DNA of 14,161 nucleotides from Anaerolineales bacterium UBA3940 (GCA_002385675.1 DGDY01000173.1:8307-22467), one strand, 5' to 3'; shown: positions 1 through 6,315, counted from the stretch's first letter. A program made the numbers and translations. The notes: generated from the letters alone by a model not told the origin.

Positions 1-7
1 GCCCCGA
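1..7 (+). tRNA. 3' end of a tRNA (possibly tRNA-Pro), body outside window
   Basis: The window opens with GCCCCGA followed directly by CTGAAAG and a strong plus-strand terminator. The same bases recur at 120-126 after a perfect T-arm, so these seven bases are most likely the end of an acceptor stem plus an A discriminator. An acceptor 3' strand CGCCCCG with discriminator A implies a 5' strand beginning C-G-G-G-G, as is common in bacterial tRNA-Pro. CCA would not be encoded. The tRNA body lies left of the window, so the identity is an inference. Confidence 0.4.
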
Positions 8-14
8 CTGAAAG

Positions 15-42
15 ACCGCTCGGCAATGCCGGGCGGTTTTTT
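15..42 (+). terminator. Rho-independent terminator, first copy
   Basis: A ten-pair stem is formed by ACCGCTCGGC (15-24) and GCCGGGCGGT (28-37), with one G-U pair and an AAT loop. It runs into six T residues (37-42). The AAA before the stem can extend pairing with the T tract. It ends the plus-strand transcript of the tRNA left of the window. On the minus strand the exit side has only a short T run (CTTTCAG), so it is probably not an efficient terminator for the mazG transcript. Confidence 0.85.
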
Positions 43-101
43 GTTGCCACCGACCCGCCCTCCGTTCGGGTCGTGTGAGCGTGTCTCGCTGCGCGAGCCC
101 T

Positions 102-126
102 GACGGTTCAAATCCGTCCGCCCCGA
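102..126 (+). pseudogene. tRNA-like 3' remnant (T-arm and acceptor 3' strand)
   Basis: A perfect T-arm is present: stem GACGG (102-106), loop TTCAAAT (107-113), stem CCGTC (114-118). It is followed by a seven-base acceptor 3' strand CGCCCCG (119-125), an A discriminator (126) and a terminator. The matching 5' acceptor strand CGGGGCG is not found within the preceding 100 bases. The upstream bases form other hairpins, GACCCG/CGGGTC around 53-73 and CTCGC/GCGAG around 85-97, but no D-arm or cloverleaf. The most likely reading is a truncated duplicate of the tRNA whose end is at 1-7. A highly divergent tRNA with a long variable arm cannot be excluded. Confidence 0.45.
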
Positions 127-133
127 CTGAAAG

Positions 134-161
134 ACCGCTCGGCGTTGCCGGGCGGTTTTTT
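134..161 (+). terminator. Rho-independent terminator, second copy
   Basis: This is the same ten-pair stem as the first copy: ACCGCTCGGC at 134-143 and GCCGGGCGGT at 147-156. The loop has changed to GTT, and six T residues follow (156-161). The stem is intact and the only changes are in the loop, which suggests selection for terminator function or a recent duplication. Confidence 0.85.
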
Positions 162-187
162 GTTGCTACTAGCCTCCTCATCCCTAC

Positions 188-211
188 GCCAAGCCGCCTA
201 GGCGGCTTGGC
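188..211. repeat. Perfect 24-base palindrome
   Basis: GCCAAGCCGCC (188-198) is followed by TA and then its exact reverse complement GGCGGCTTGGC (201-211). With no free loop it is symmetrical at the DNA level. It has no adjacent T tract on either strand, so it is not an obvious terminator. It may be a dispersed palindromic repeat or a transcript-end stabilising structure between the convergent tRNA-side and mazG transcripts. Confidence 0.6.
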
Positions 212-213
212 CA

Positions 214-238
214 CCCTTCTCCCACGAGGGGAGAAGGG
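214..238. repeat. Inverted repeat, ten-pair stem
   Basis: CCCTTCTCCC (214-223) pairs with GGGAGAAGGG (229-238) around the loop ACGAG. It sits three bases from the preceding palindrome. Purine/pyrimidine-skewed GC-rich hairpins of this kind are often dispersed intergenic elements in GC-rich bacteria. Neither flank has a run of T that would make it a classical terminator. A genome-wide count would decide whether it is a repeat family. Confidence 0.55.
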
Positions 239-294
239 GTTAATACACTCTGCCTGTAGTTACGCGCCTCTTATGGGCGAGGGGCAGATGGCCC

Positions 295-317
295 GCATAT
301 AGCCATAAGCTATATGC
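295..317 (-). other. Hairpin at the end of mazG
   Basis: GCATATAGC (295-303) and GCTATATGC (309-317) pair perfectly over nine bases with a CATAA loop. The last base of the mazG stop codon (317-319) falls at the edge of the stem, so the transcript would fold immediately after translation ends. No T tract follows on the minus strand. It could protect the 3' end or assist termination, but it is not a canonical intrinsic terminator. Confidence 0.5.
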
Positions 318-1813
318 TACCCGCCATTCGCCCCCTGCCCGTTATTCTGCTGCTTCTTGATCTCGTTCCACAGCACGTCCATCTCATCGAGCGTCATCTC
401 CGTCAGCGAGCGCCCCTGCTCGCGGGCCTTGCGTTCGATGTAAGTGAACCGCTCGTAGAAGCGGCGGTTGGCCGCGCGGAGGGCGTCCTCGGGGTTGAGC
501 CCGTGCCAGCGCGCCCAGACCGCCGTCACCAGCAGCAGGTCGCCGATCTCATGAAAGCGCTCATCGTCCGTCTTGGCCTCGATGACCTCCTGGATCTCCT
601 CGTGCACCTTGGCGATCACACCCGCCTCGTCGGGCCAGTCAAAACCAAGCTGCACCGCGCGCAGGTCGTACTGGTGCGCCTGAGCCAGCGCAGGCATGGC
701 TTTCGGCACACCGTCGAGCACGCTGCGCTCTGTCTCGCCCCGTGCGGCGCGCTCCTCCGCCTTGATTGCCGCCCAGTTCGCGGTCACCACGTCGGGGTTG
801 CCGTGCACGTCCACCTCACCCCACACGTGCGGATGGCGGCGCTTCAGCTTGGCGTCGATCTGCCGGATCACGTCCGTCATCATGAACTCACCCTCTTCGA
901 CGGCGATCTGCGCGTGCAGCACGACCTGCAGCAGCAGGTCGCCCAGCTCCTCCTGCAGCATAGCCGGGTCGCCCGCATCGATGGCGTCGATCACCTCAAA
1001 GGCCTCCTCCATCAGGTGCTGGCGCAGCGTCTCGTGCGTCTGCTCGCGGTCCCACGGGCAGCCCTCAGGCGCGCGCAGGTGAGCGATGGTGTTCTGGAAG
1101 CCCTCAAAGCTCGTGGCGATGGGGACCTTACCGCCCCCGGCGGGGACCGGCGGTACGTACAGCGCAGTCAGGTGATCCACCGGCTGGCGGTCAATCTCGT
1201 AGAGCGGCATTTCCTGCGCGCTCTGCTCGGCGGTGCCCGCCGCCCGCACCAGCCACACCGGGTGATCGTCGGCGTACTGGTTCATCAACGTGAGCTTGAC
1301 GTCGGAAGCGACCTGCCGCGAGTAGACCTGGGCGACAAGCGCCGGATAGTCAGGGTTGATGGGCGGATGGTAGGCAACGGCCACGTCGATCGCATCGACA
1401 AGCTGGAGGCCCGGCAGCGCATCTACGCCGATCAGCGCGAGCGTCGGCTCGACGAAGCTTACGCCGTTCACGATCTGCACATCCACGCCCTGCCCCGCGG
1501 CCCGCTCGAGGATGCGCGTGACGGTTCCCTCCGCCACCATCGGGTCGCCCGGCACCGCGTAGACGATGTCGCGCCCGCTGGCCGCTATCTTCAGCAGACG
1601 GTCGACGATGGTGTCATAAACCGCGTCGAAGCTCTCAGCCGTCTCGTAGACCTCGTCAAAAGAGTGCAGTTCCGGCCCAGCCGGGAGATGCTCCACAGTG
1701 GGATGGTGGCGCGTGCGGAGGTAGACCTCATCGGCCTCGGAGAGCGCTTTCCAGGCCCGCCGCGTGAGATCGTCAGGGTCGCCGGGGCCAAGCCCCACAA
1801 TGGTCAATGTCAT
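317..1813 (-). CDS. mazG: MazG: tetrapyrrole-methylase-like domain fused to nucleoside triphosphate pyrophosphohydrolase
   Basis: A 498-residue two-part protein. Residues about 1-225 form a tetrapyrrole (corrin/porphyrin) methylase-like domain opening with IVGLGPGDPDDLT and containing VYAVPGDPMVAEGT (84-97). Residues about 235-490 are a tandem MazG module. The first repeat has GCPWDREQTH (251-260) and the metal-binding pattern E269-E270-x2-E273 ... E289-x2-D292, then RRHPHVWGEV (325-334). The second repeat has E405-E406-x2-E409 ... E422-x2-D425. MazG enzymes hydrolyse nucleoside triphosphates to monophosphate and pyrophosphate, cleaning the nucleotide pool and affecting (p)ppGpp. The architecture matches YabN of Bacillus. 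The start is ATG at 1813, where homology begins, preceded by GGTGAT; the frame stays open upstream but that extension is basic and not family-like. It lies 73 bases after the methyltransferase, probably in one transcript. The role of the methylase-like part is unknown. Confidence 0.93.
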   Translation of the reverse strand: MTLTIVGLGPGDPDDLTRRAWKALSEADEVYLRTRHHPTVEHLPAGPELHSFDEVYETAESFDAVYDTIVDRLLKIAASGRDIVYAVPGDPMVAEGTVTRILERAAGQGVDVQIVNGVSFVEPTLALIGVDALPGLQLVDAIDVAVAYHPPINPDYPALVAQVYSRQVASDVKLTLMNQYADDHPVWLVRAAGTAEQSAQEMPLYEIDRQPVDHLTALYVPPVPAGGGKVPIATSFEGFQNTIAHLRAPEGCPWDREQTHETLRQHLMEEAFEVIDAIDAGDPAMLQEELGDLLLQVVLHAQIAVEEGEFMMTDVIRQIDAKLKRRHPHVWGEVDVHGNPDVVTANWAAIKAEERAARGETERSVLDGVPKAMPALAQAHQYDLRAVQLGFDWPDEAGVIAKVHEEIQEVIEAKTDDERFHEIGDLLLVTAVWARWHGLNPEDALRAANRRFYERFTYIERKAREQGRSLTEMTLDEMDVLWNEIKKQQNNGQGANGG

Positions 1814-1886
1814 ATCATCACCGCGTTTCAGTTGACAAACGTACTCGTTGATTCTGCCACATGATCGCCGCCGCTGCTTCTGGGCG

Positions 1887-2735
1887 CTATTTCTGGGCCA
1901 GGACGCCGAACGCACGCGGCTTCGGCGTGACCTTCGTGAACCCCGCCTCGTGCAGCCGCCTGATCACGCCCTGTGTGGTGCGCTGTACGGTGCGGCTGTC
2001 CGGATCGCCAATGTAGTGAAACAGCCGCCCCTTGCGCCGCAGAACGCGATACAGCTCCGCGTAGAAGTCACCGGAGTACAGTTCCCCCGCCAGGCTGAAG
2101 GCCGGCGGGTCGTGGATGATAGTTGTATACGTGTCGTCGTCCTGCTCCTCGATCACGTCCCACACGTGCCCGATAACCTGCTCGATCTTTGGGTTGTCGA
2201 ACAGCTCCTGCGACCAGGGGTTGAGGCGAGCCAGCTCAAGTGCCGCCGGGTCGATCTCGACCGTCGTCACCCGCTCGGCGGTTTTCGCCGCCTCGATCGC
2301 CGTATAGCCCAGACCGGTCGCTGTGTCGAGCACATGCCCGACGACCGGGCTGGCCGCCCGGATCTTGTTGAGCGTGTCCTGCCAGGGGTCCGTGCCCGAG
2401 ATGCGGTGCATCGTCAGGCCGGAAACCAGCGTCGTCGGCGCGTTGCGCGTCGGGTACAGCGTGCGCACCCAGTTGGTGACCTCTGAAAAGACCTTGATCG
2501 CCCGCACCTCACCCTGCTCCAGAAGGTAGCAGGTGTTATCCGAGGCGGCAATCGTCTCGGCATCCTCCCAGCGCAGCCGCTCACCGCCGGGGAAGACAGC
2601 CCCATCCGGCTCGATGCTCACCCGCACAGTCGTCCGGTTGAGGTCCGGTGAGATCTCCGCCGACGCCGCACCGGCCTCCCGCGCCTGGAGCAGCGGCCTG
2701 ACCTGGTAGTGTGACAGCACGATCAGCTCTGCCAT
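1887..2735 (-). CDS. Class I SAM-dependent methyltransferase, archaeal-like family
   Basis: A 282-residue protein with a Rossmann-type methyltransferase core in its second half. The SAM-binding glycine loop is VLDTATGLGYTA (135-146), the acidic residue after strand 2 is E160 in TTVEID, and the motif IV region is HDPPAFSLAGELYS (208-221), followed by a C-terminal strand region with GRLFHYIGDP. The first ~100 residues are a separate small domain with no motif I recognise. The phrases SGLTMHR, DPWQDTL and DPPxFSLAGELYS resemble a predicted archaeal methyltransferase group (COG2521 from memory). The DPP motif is typical of enzymes that modify nucleic-acid bases, but the substrate is unknown. The start is ATG 2735 with GGGAAGGGA just upstream; an in-frame GTG/ATG further out would add a glycine-rich extension. 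It follows the rpsI terminator, so it is probably a separate unit with mazG. Confidence 0.85.
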   Translation of the reverse strand: MAELIVLSHYQVRPLLQAREAGAASAEISPDLNRTTVRVSIEPDGAVFPGGERLRWEDAETIAASDNTCYLLEQGEVRAIKVFSEVTNWVRTLYPTRNAPTTLVSGLTMHRISGTDPWQDTLNKIRAASPVVGHVLDTATGLGYTAIEAAKTAERVTTVEIDPAALELARLNPWSQELFDNPKIEQVIGHVWDVIEEQDDDTYTTIIHDPPAFSLAGELYSGDFYAELYRVLRRKGRLFHYIGDPDSRTVQRTTQGVIRRLHEAGFTKVTPKPRAFGVLAQK

Positions 2736-2784
2736 CGCATCCCTTCCCCGCGTAACGCCCCCGCCGGGCAGCACTAGAGGTTAC

Positions 2785-2813
2785 GAATAAAATAGACCGC
2801 TTGCGCGGTCTAT
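2785..2813 (-). terminator. Rho-independent terminator of the ribosomal-protein operon
   Basis: On the minus strand ATAGACCGC pairs perfectly with GCGGTCTAT (arms at 2805-2813 and 2792-2800) around a GCAA tetraloop of the stable GNRA class. TTTTATT follows. It lies about 190 bases after the rpsI stop and before the methyltransferase, marking the end of the long operon. A smaller hairpin, CAACTC/GAGTTG (2816-2833), lies just before it. Apart from these, the 190 bases between rpsI and the terminator hold no recognised gene. Confidence 0.85.
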
Positions 2814-3004
2814 ATCAACTCGACACAGAGTTGTGCCCGCCATCTGGCTGGACAGCCAGGCAGGCAGTGGGTAAGCGGACAAAGCGCGCGAGCCGCGCGC
2901 CTGTTCCGGTTACGATAACTGTCGCCTGCTCCGCCTCGTGCTTGCAGCCTCCCAACCGCGCGAAAAGCTCCGCGAGGTCGCCGGCGCACCGGCGGATCCG
3001 AGCA

Positions 3005-3406
3005 TTAACGCTTGGTGTAGGTCGGCGCCTTGCGTGCGCGCTTGAGACCGGGCTTCTTGCGCTCCTTCTCGCGCGCATCACGCGTGAGGAAACCGGTCTT
3101 GCGCAGGACGGGGCGCATCTCCTCGTCATACTTGACGAGCGCGCGGGCCAGGCCCATCTTCACCGCGTCCGCCTGCCCGGAGACACCACCACCGTAGACG
3201 CGAACGGTCACGTCGAAGCGGTTGGTCGTACCGGTCACCTCAAGGGGCTTCATCAGGTTCTGAAGCGTGTCAATGCGGCGGAAGTACTCCTCCACGGGCT
3301 TGTCGTTGACGATAATCTTGCCCTCGCCGCCGGGATAAATCCGGACGCGGGCACTTGCACGCTTGCGACGCCCAACGCCCTCAAAATACTGCTGCTCACT
3401 AGCCAT
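3005..3406 (-). CDS. rpsI: 30S ribosomal protein S9
   Basis: A 133-residue basic protein. S9 lies in the head of the 30S subunit, and its C-terminal tail reaches the P-site tRNA. The sequence shows the family core GVGRRKRASARV near the N-terminus, VTVRVYGGGVSGQADAVKMG in the middle, and the basic tail ending TYTKR, equivalent to the usual SKR terminus that contacts the anticodon stem. The start is ATG 3406 with GAGGA some ten bases upstream. It lies 25 bases after rplM, the almost universal L13-S9 pairing. It is the last gene before the terminator at 2785-2813. Confidence 0.97.
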   Translation of the reverse strand: MASEQQYFEGVGRRKRASARVRIYPGGEGKIIVNDKPVEEYFRRIDTLQNLMKPLEVTGTTNRFDVTVRVYGGGVSGQADAVKMGLARALVKYDEEMRPVLRKTGFLTRDAREKERKKPGLKRARKAPTYTKR

Positions 3407-3431
3407 GCCGTCGTGTCCTCTTCCTCAGACC

Positions 3432-3866
3432 TCAGTTTTCCAACTCAAGCTTAACCGGCTGCTGGGCCGCGTGCGGGTGCTCAGGCCCGGCATAGACCTT
3501 CAGCTTCTTCAGCATCTGCCGGCCCAGGTTGTTCTTGGGCAGCATCCGCCGGACTGCCTCGTAGATCACGTCTTCGGGCTTGTCGCGCAGCATCTGGCGC
3601 AGCGACTTCGAACGCAGCCCGCCGGGATACCCGGAGTGGCGATAGTAGAGCTTCTGGTCAAGCCGGTCGCCGGTAACGTGGATCTTCTCCGCGTTGACCA
3701 CGATGACGAAGTCACCCGTGTCCATGTGCGGGGTAAAGATCGGCTTGTGCTTGCCACGAAGGATGCTCGCGATCTGCGATGCCATCCTGCCGAGCGTCTG
3801 GTCCTTCGCATCGATGACGAACCACTGGCGCTCGATGTCTTCCTTCTTCGCTGTATATGTCTTCAC
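3432..3866 (-). CDS. rplM: 50S ribosomal protein L13
   Basis: A 144-residue protein when started at GTG 3866, close to the usual length of about 142-147. L13 is an early-assembly protein of the large subunit. Family features are the opening [40 protein letters not shown], the segment [10 protein letters not shown], and [27 protein letters not shown] near the C-terminus. A TTG at 3887 would add seven residues, but it lies upstream of the GAGGAG ribosome-binding site, so GTG 3866 is preferred. It sits between truA (57-base gap) and rpsI. Confidence 0.96.
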   Translation of the reverse strand: MKTYTAKKEDIERQWFVIDAKDQTLGRMASQIASILRGKHKPIFTPHMDTGDFVIVVNAEKIHVTGDRLDQKLYYRHSGYPGGLRSKSLRQMLRDKPEDVIYEAVRRMLPKNNLGRQMLKKLKVYAGPEHPHAAQQPVKLELEN

Positions 3867-3876
3867 GCTGCCAAAA

Positions 3877-3882
3877 CTCCTC
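3877..3882 (-). promoter_or_regulatory. Ribosome-binding site deciding the rplM start
   Basis: GAGGAG on the minus strand lies ten bases before the GTG at 3866. The competing TTG at 3887 is upstream of this site and would have no comparable site. The position therefore supports a protein beginning (M)KTYTAKKED, as in other L13 proteins. Confidence 0.7.
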
Positions 3883-3923
3883 GCCAACCCATCCGCCGCC
3901 CTGACTCGCGCAGCGGGTATGGC

Positions 3924-4676
3924 TTAGTCATTGTAGTCTACCCTAACAAGTGTCAGGCCATGTGCCGGGGCTGCCGCGCCAGCCAGACTCCGGTCGCGCG
4001 CGGCGAGTATACCCCTAAAGTCATCACCTGTCATGCGCCCCTGCCCGACCAGAACGAGCGTGCCGACAATCGAGCGCACCATCCTGAACAGGAACGCGTT
4101 GGCTGTGATGGTGAAGCGATGCTCACCTGAGCCGTCTGTCTCCCAGTTCGCCTCGAATACGTGGCGAACCGCGCTCTCGCCCTGGGGCGGCACGCCAAAC
4201 GTGCTGAAGTCGTGCTCCCCGATGAGGCTGGCTGCCGCCGCCCGGATCATGTCCACATCCAGTTCTGTGTGGAGGTGCCAGGCGCGCCAGCGTCTCAGCG
4301 GGTTGCGCACCGGGGCAACGTACAGCTCGTACACATACGTGCGCCGCCGCGCATCATAACGCGGGTGGAAGTCCGGCGTGGTCTCCTCGACCGACCAGAC
4401 CGCGACATCCGCGGGCAAGTTCGCGTTCAGCGCATTACGCAGGTCGTCGGCAGAATGCCGCCAGTCCAGGTCGAACGCGATCACCTGCCCCGTCGCGTGC
4501 ACCCCCGCGTCGGTGCGCCCGGCGCCGATGACGTGGACCCGTTCGCCGCTGATGCGCGCCAATCCCTCCTCTACAACACCCTGAATGGTCGGGCTGGCGT
4601 TGGCCTGCCGCTGAAAGCCGTGGTAGGCCGTGCCATCGTAGGCGAGAGTCGCCCGGTAGCGGGCGCAACGGCACAT
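3924..4676 (-). CDS. truA: tRNA pseudouridine(38-40) synthase TruA
   Basis: A 250-residue protein of typical TruA length. TruA converts uridines 38-40 in the anticodon stem of many tRNAs to pseudouridine. The catalytic aspartate is D56 in GAGRTDAGVHATGQV (51-65), and the N-terminal strand motif is LAYDGTAYHGFQRQ (11-24). RTYVYEL, GEHDFSTFG and NAFLFRMVRSIVGTLVLVG are further family blocks. ATG 4676 lies 16 bases after the rplQ stop. A downstream start is possible because the first eight residues (Cys/Arg-rich) are not conserved. The rplQ-truA-rplM-rpsI order is common in Gram-positive and Chloroflexota genomes. Confidence 0.96.
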   Translation of the reverse strand: MCRCARYRATLAYDGTAYHGFQRQANASPTIQGVVEEGLARISGERVHVIGAGRTDAGVHATGQVIAFDLDWRHSADDLRNALNANLPADVAVWSVEETTPDFHPRYDARRRTYVYELYVAPVRNPLRRWRAWHLHTELDVDMIRAAAASLIGEHDFSTFGVPPQGESAVRHVFEANWETDGSGEHRFTITANAFLFRMVRSIVGTLVLVGQGRMTGDDFRGILAARDRSLAGAAAPAHGLTLVRVDYND

Positions 4677-4692
4677 CTCAGGCGAAACCGGG

Positions 4693-5205
4693 CTACGCCT
4701 CTTCCCCTTCGACCAGCATCAGGTACACCATCGATGCGGCGTCACCCTGACGCGGGCCGATGCGGACGATCCGGGTGTAACCACCCGGGCGATTGATGTA
4801 GCGCGGCGCGATGTCGTGGAAGAGCCGGGACAGCACGTCGCGGTCGCGGATCTCCCGCGCAGCAAGACGCTGAGCATGCACGGCGATAGACCGCGCCTCA
4901 CGCTCCAAGCCCTCGACATCGTCCTCCTGGTGCAGGCGCAGCAGTCGCTCAGCCTGCGCATTGGTCAGCATGCGGCGCAGCGTCGCCTCATCACCTTCCT
5001 CGACGAGCTCCAGCAGGCGCTCGGCGTCGCCCCGGTTGCGGGCAAGCGTGATGAGCTTCTCAGCCTGGCCACGCACGGCCTTCGCCTTGGCCTCAGTCGT
5101 CTTGATCTTGCCGTGACGGAACAGCTCCGTAATGAGGTTCCGCCGCAGATGCTTTCTGTGTTTGGTGTCGCGCCCCAGGGTGCGACCAGCTACTCTATGA
5201 CGCAT
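4693..5205 (-). CDS. rplQ: 50S ribosomal protein L17, enlarged form
   Basis: A 170-residue protein; the family is commonly 116-130 residues. The N-terminal part (MRHRVAGRTLGRDTKHRKHL, then IKTTEAKAKAVRGQAEKLITLAR) and the C-terminal part (LSRLFHDIAPRYINRPGGYT, then GDAASMVYLMLVE) are standard L17. Between them, about residues 60-112 hold an extra ~45-50 residues rich in Glu, Arg and Leu, probably helical. L17 binds near the peptide exit tunnel on the large subunit. The start is ATG 5205 with GAGGA closely upstream. It follows rpoA by 74 bases, the classical end of the alpha operon. Confidence 0.97.
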   Translation of the reverse strand: MRHRVAGRTLGRDTKHRKHLRRNLITELFRHGKIKTTEAKAKAVRGQAEKLITLARNRGDAERLLELVEEGDEATLRRMLTNAQAERLLRLHQEDDVEGLEREARSIAVHAQRLAAREIRDRDVLSRLFHDIAPRYINRPGGYTRIVRIGPRQGDAASMVYLMLVEGEEA

Positions 5206-5279
5206 GATTCCTCAACGTCCCTCATCCATCATCTATGCGGATACTATCTGGGTGGAGTGGCGGCCAACCGCACCCCGTT

Positions 5280-6257
5280 TTACTCTACGACCTCGGCCCC
5301 TTCTTCCTGAGCTTCGCCCAGGTAGCCCTTCTCTCTCAGGCGGGTCAGCAGTTCGTCAAGCGACTTGTCGCCGAAGTTGCGAATGGCGAGCATCGCATCC
5401 TCGCCCTTCTCCAGGATTTCCAGCACCTCGCCGATCGTCGTAATGCCCGTCCGCTTGAGCGAGTTGAACACCCGCACGCTGAGGTCGAGCGTCTCGATCG
5501 GCAGGTCGTAGTAATCCGGGCGCTTCGGCTCCTCCGGCTCCTCAGGCTCCTGGCCCACCGCAAACATGGCCGGGTCCACGTTTGCAATGATGCCCAGGTG
5601 CTGCATGAGGATGGTCGCCGCTTCACTCATCGCCGTTTCCGGCTCGATGGTCCCATCCGTCCAGATCTCAAGGATGACCCGGTCGTAGTTGGTCTTCTGG
5701 CCCACACGAGCGCGCTCGACATCGAACGCCACACGGCGAATCGGGCTGAAAATCGCGTCGACAGGCACCTCCCCGATGGGCAGGCGGCCCCGCTCCTCAG
5801 CCGGCGAATAGCCGCGACCGGCCTCGATGTTCAGCTCCATCTCGATCCGGGCCTGGTCATCGTCCACGCTGAACAGGTACAGATCAGGGTTCTTGATCTC
5901 CACTTCCGCCGGACAGATCAGGTCGGCGGCGGTCACCACACCGGCACCCTGAACGTCCAGGCGGCAGCGGGCCGACTCAACACCGTCATGCAGCCGCACA
6001 CGGAGCTGCTTGACGTTCAAAATGAGCTGTGTCATGTCCTCACGCACGCTCGGGATGGCCGAGAACTCGTGAGGGACATTGGCTACGCGCATCGACGTAA
6101 CCGCAGCGCCTGGCAGCGATGACAGCATGACACGCCGCAGAGCATTACCCAGCGTCGTGCCGAAACCACGCTCAAGTGGTCCAATAATAAAGCGGCCATA
6201 GTTGCGGGACACTGCGTCACGTTCGATTTTGGGCAGCACCATGTTATTCGCGGTCAA
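5280..6257 (-). CDS. rpoA: DNA-directed RNA polymerase alpha subunit
   Basis: A 325-residue protein. The N-terminal domain (about 1-235) dimerises and nucleates polymerase assembly; it contains RFIIGPLERGFGTTLGNALRRVML-like sequence at 22-45 and NPDLYLF/ELNIEAGRGY in the insert subdomain. An acidic Pro/Glu linker (237-247) leads to the C-terminal domain (about 253-312). There R262, N265 and K268 correspond to the residues that contact UP-element DNA in E. coli, and IRNFGDKSLDELLTRL closes the fold. The start is most likely TTG at 6257, eight bases after a perfect AGGAGG; the in-frame ATG at 6242 is 23 bases away from that site. It follows rpsD after a 147-base structured gap. Confidence 0.98.
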   Translation of the reverse strand: MTANNMVLPKIERDAVSRNYGRFIIGPLERGFGTTLGNALRRVMLSSLPGAAVTSMRVANVPHEFSAIPSVREDMTQLILNVKQLRVRLHDGVESARCRLDVQGAGVVTAADLICPAEVEIKNPDLYLFSVDDDQARIEMELNIEAGRGYSPAEERGRLPIGEVPVDAIFSPIRRVAFDVERARVGQKTNYDRVILEIWTDGTIEPETAMSEAATILMQHLGIIANVDPAMFAVGQEPEEPEEPKRPDYYDLPIETLDLSVRVFNSLKRTGITTIGEVLEILEKGEDAMLAIRNFGDKSLDELLTRLREKGYLGEAQEEGAEVVE

Positions 6258-6265
6258 CGAACTTG

Positions 6266-6271
6266 CCTCCT
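6266..6271 (-). promoter_or_regulatory. Consensus Shine-Dalgarno of rpoA, supporting a TTG start
   Basis: AGGAGG on the minus strand is exactly eight bases from the TTG codon at 6257-6255. The first in-frame ATG (6242) is 15 bases further on, too far for this site. A TTG start paired with a perfect Shine-Dalgarno may set the level of alpha relative to its ribosomal neighbours. Confidence 0.7.
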
Positions 6272-6315
6272 AAAACACTACCGTCTTACCAGACCGACCA
6301 CGCCGCCCGTTCACA

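Larger units (their letters stand above)
1..165 (+). repeat. Tandem direct repeat of tRNA tail plus terminator (period 119)
   Basis: Positions 1-46 and 120-165 are near-identical, offset by 119 bases. The first 24 bases are exact, 25-26 differ (AA versus GT), and 27-46 are again exact. Each copy contains the last bases of a tRNA acceptor stem and a complete rho-independent terminator. The bases between the copies (47-101) do not complete a tRNA. This looks like a local duplication that copied the end of a tRNA gene and its terminator. No protein gene is visible on either strand in 1-316. Confidence 0.8.

Noticed and set aside
49..126. A complete second tRNA gene
   Set aside because: The T-arm and acceptor 3' strand are perfect, but no 5' acceptor strand, D-arm or convincing anticodon arm fits at tRNA spacing.
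75..302. Small plus-strand open frame over the tRNA remnant and palindromes
   Set aside because: It runs through a terminator and several hairpins, has no ribosome-binding site and no protein-like composition.
314..1864. Long open frame on the plus strand opposite mazG
   Set aside because: It is a shadow of a GC-rich coding gene. The minus-strand frame has clear MazG motifs, while the plus-strand translation is Arg/His/Val-rich with no family features.
1814..1915. N-terminal extension of MazG from an upstream ATG
   Set aside because: It would overlap the methyltransferase 3' end, is basic and unlike the family. The conserved domain begins at ATG 1813.
2814..3004. Non-coding RNA or tRNA in the rpsI 3' region
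   Set aside because: Small hairpins are present, but no T-arm, tmRNA, RNase P or other RNA signature could be recognised on either strand.
5235..6122. Long plus-strand open frame opposite rpoA
   Set aside because: It is antisense to a certain gene, has no recognisable motif, and its composition is typical of a shadow frame.
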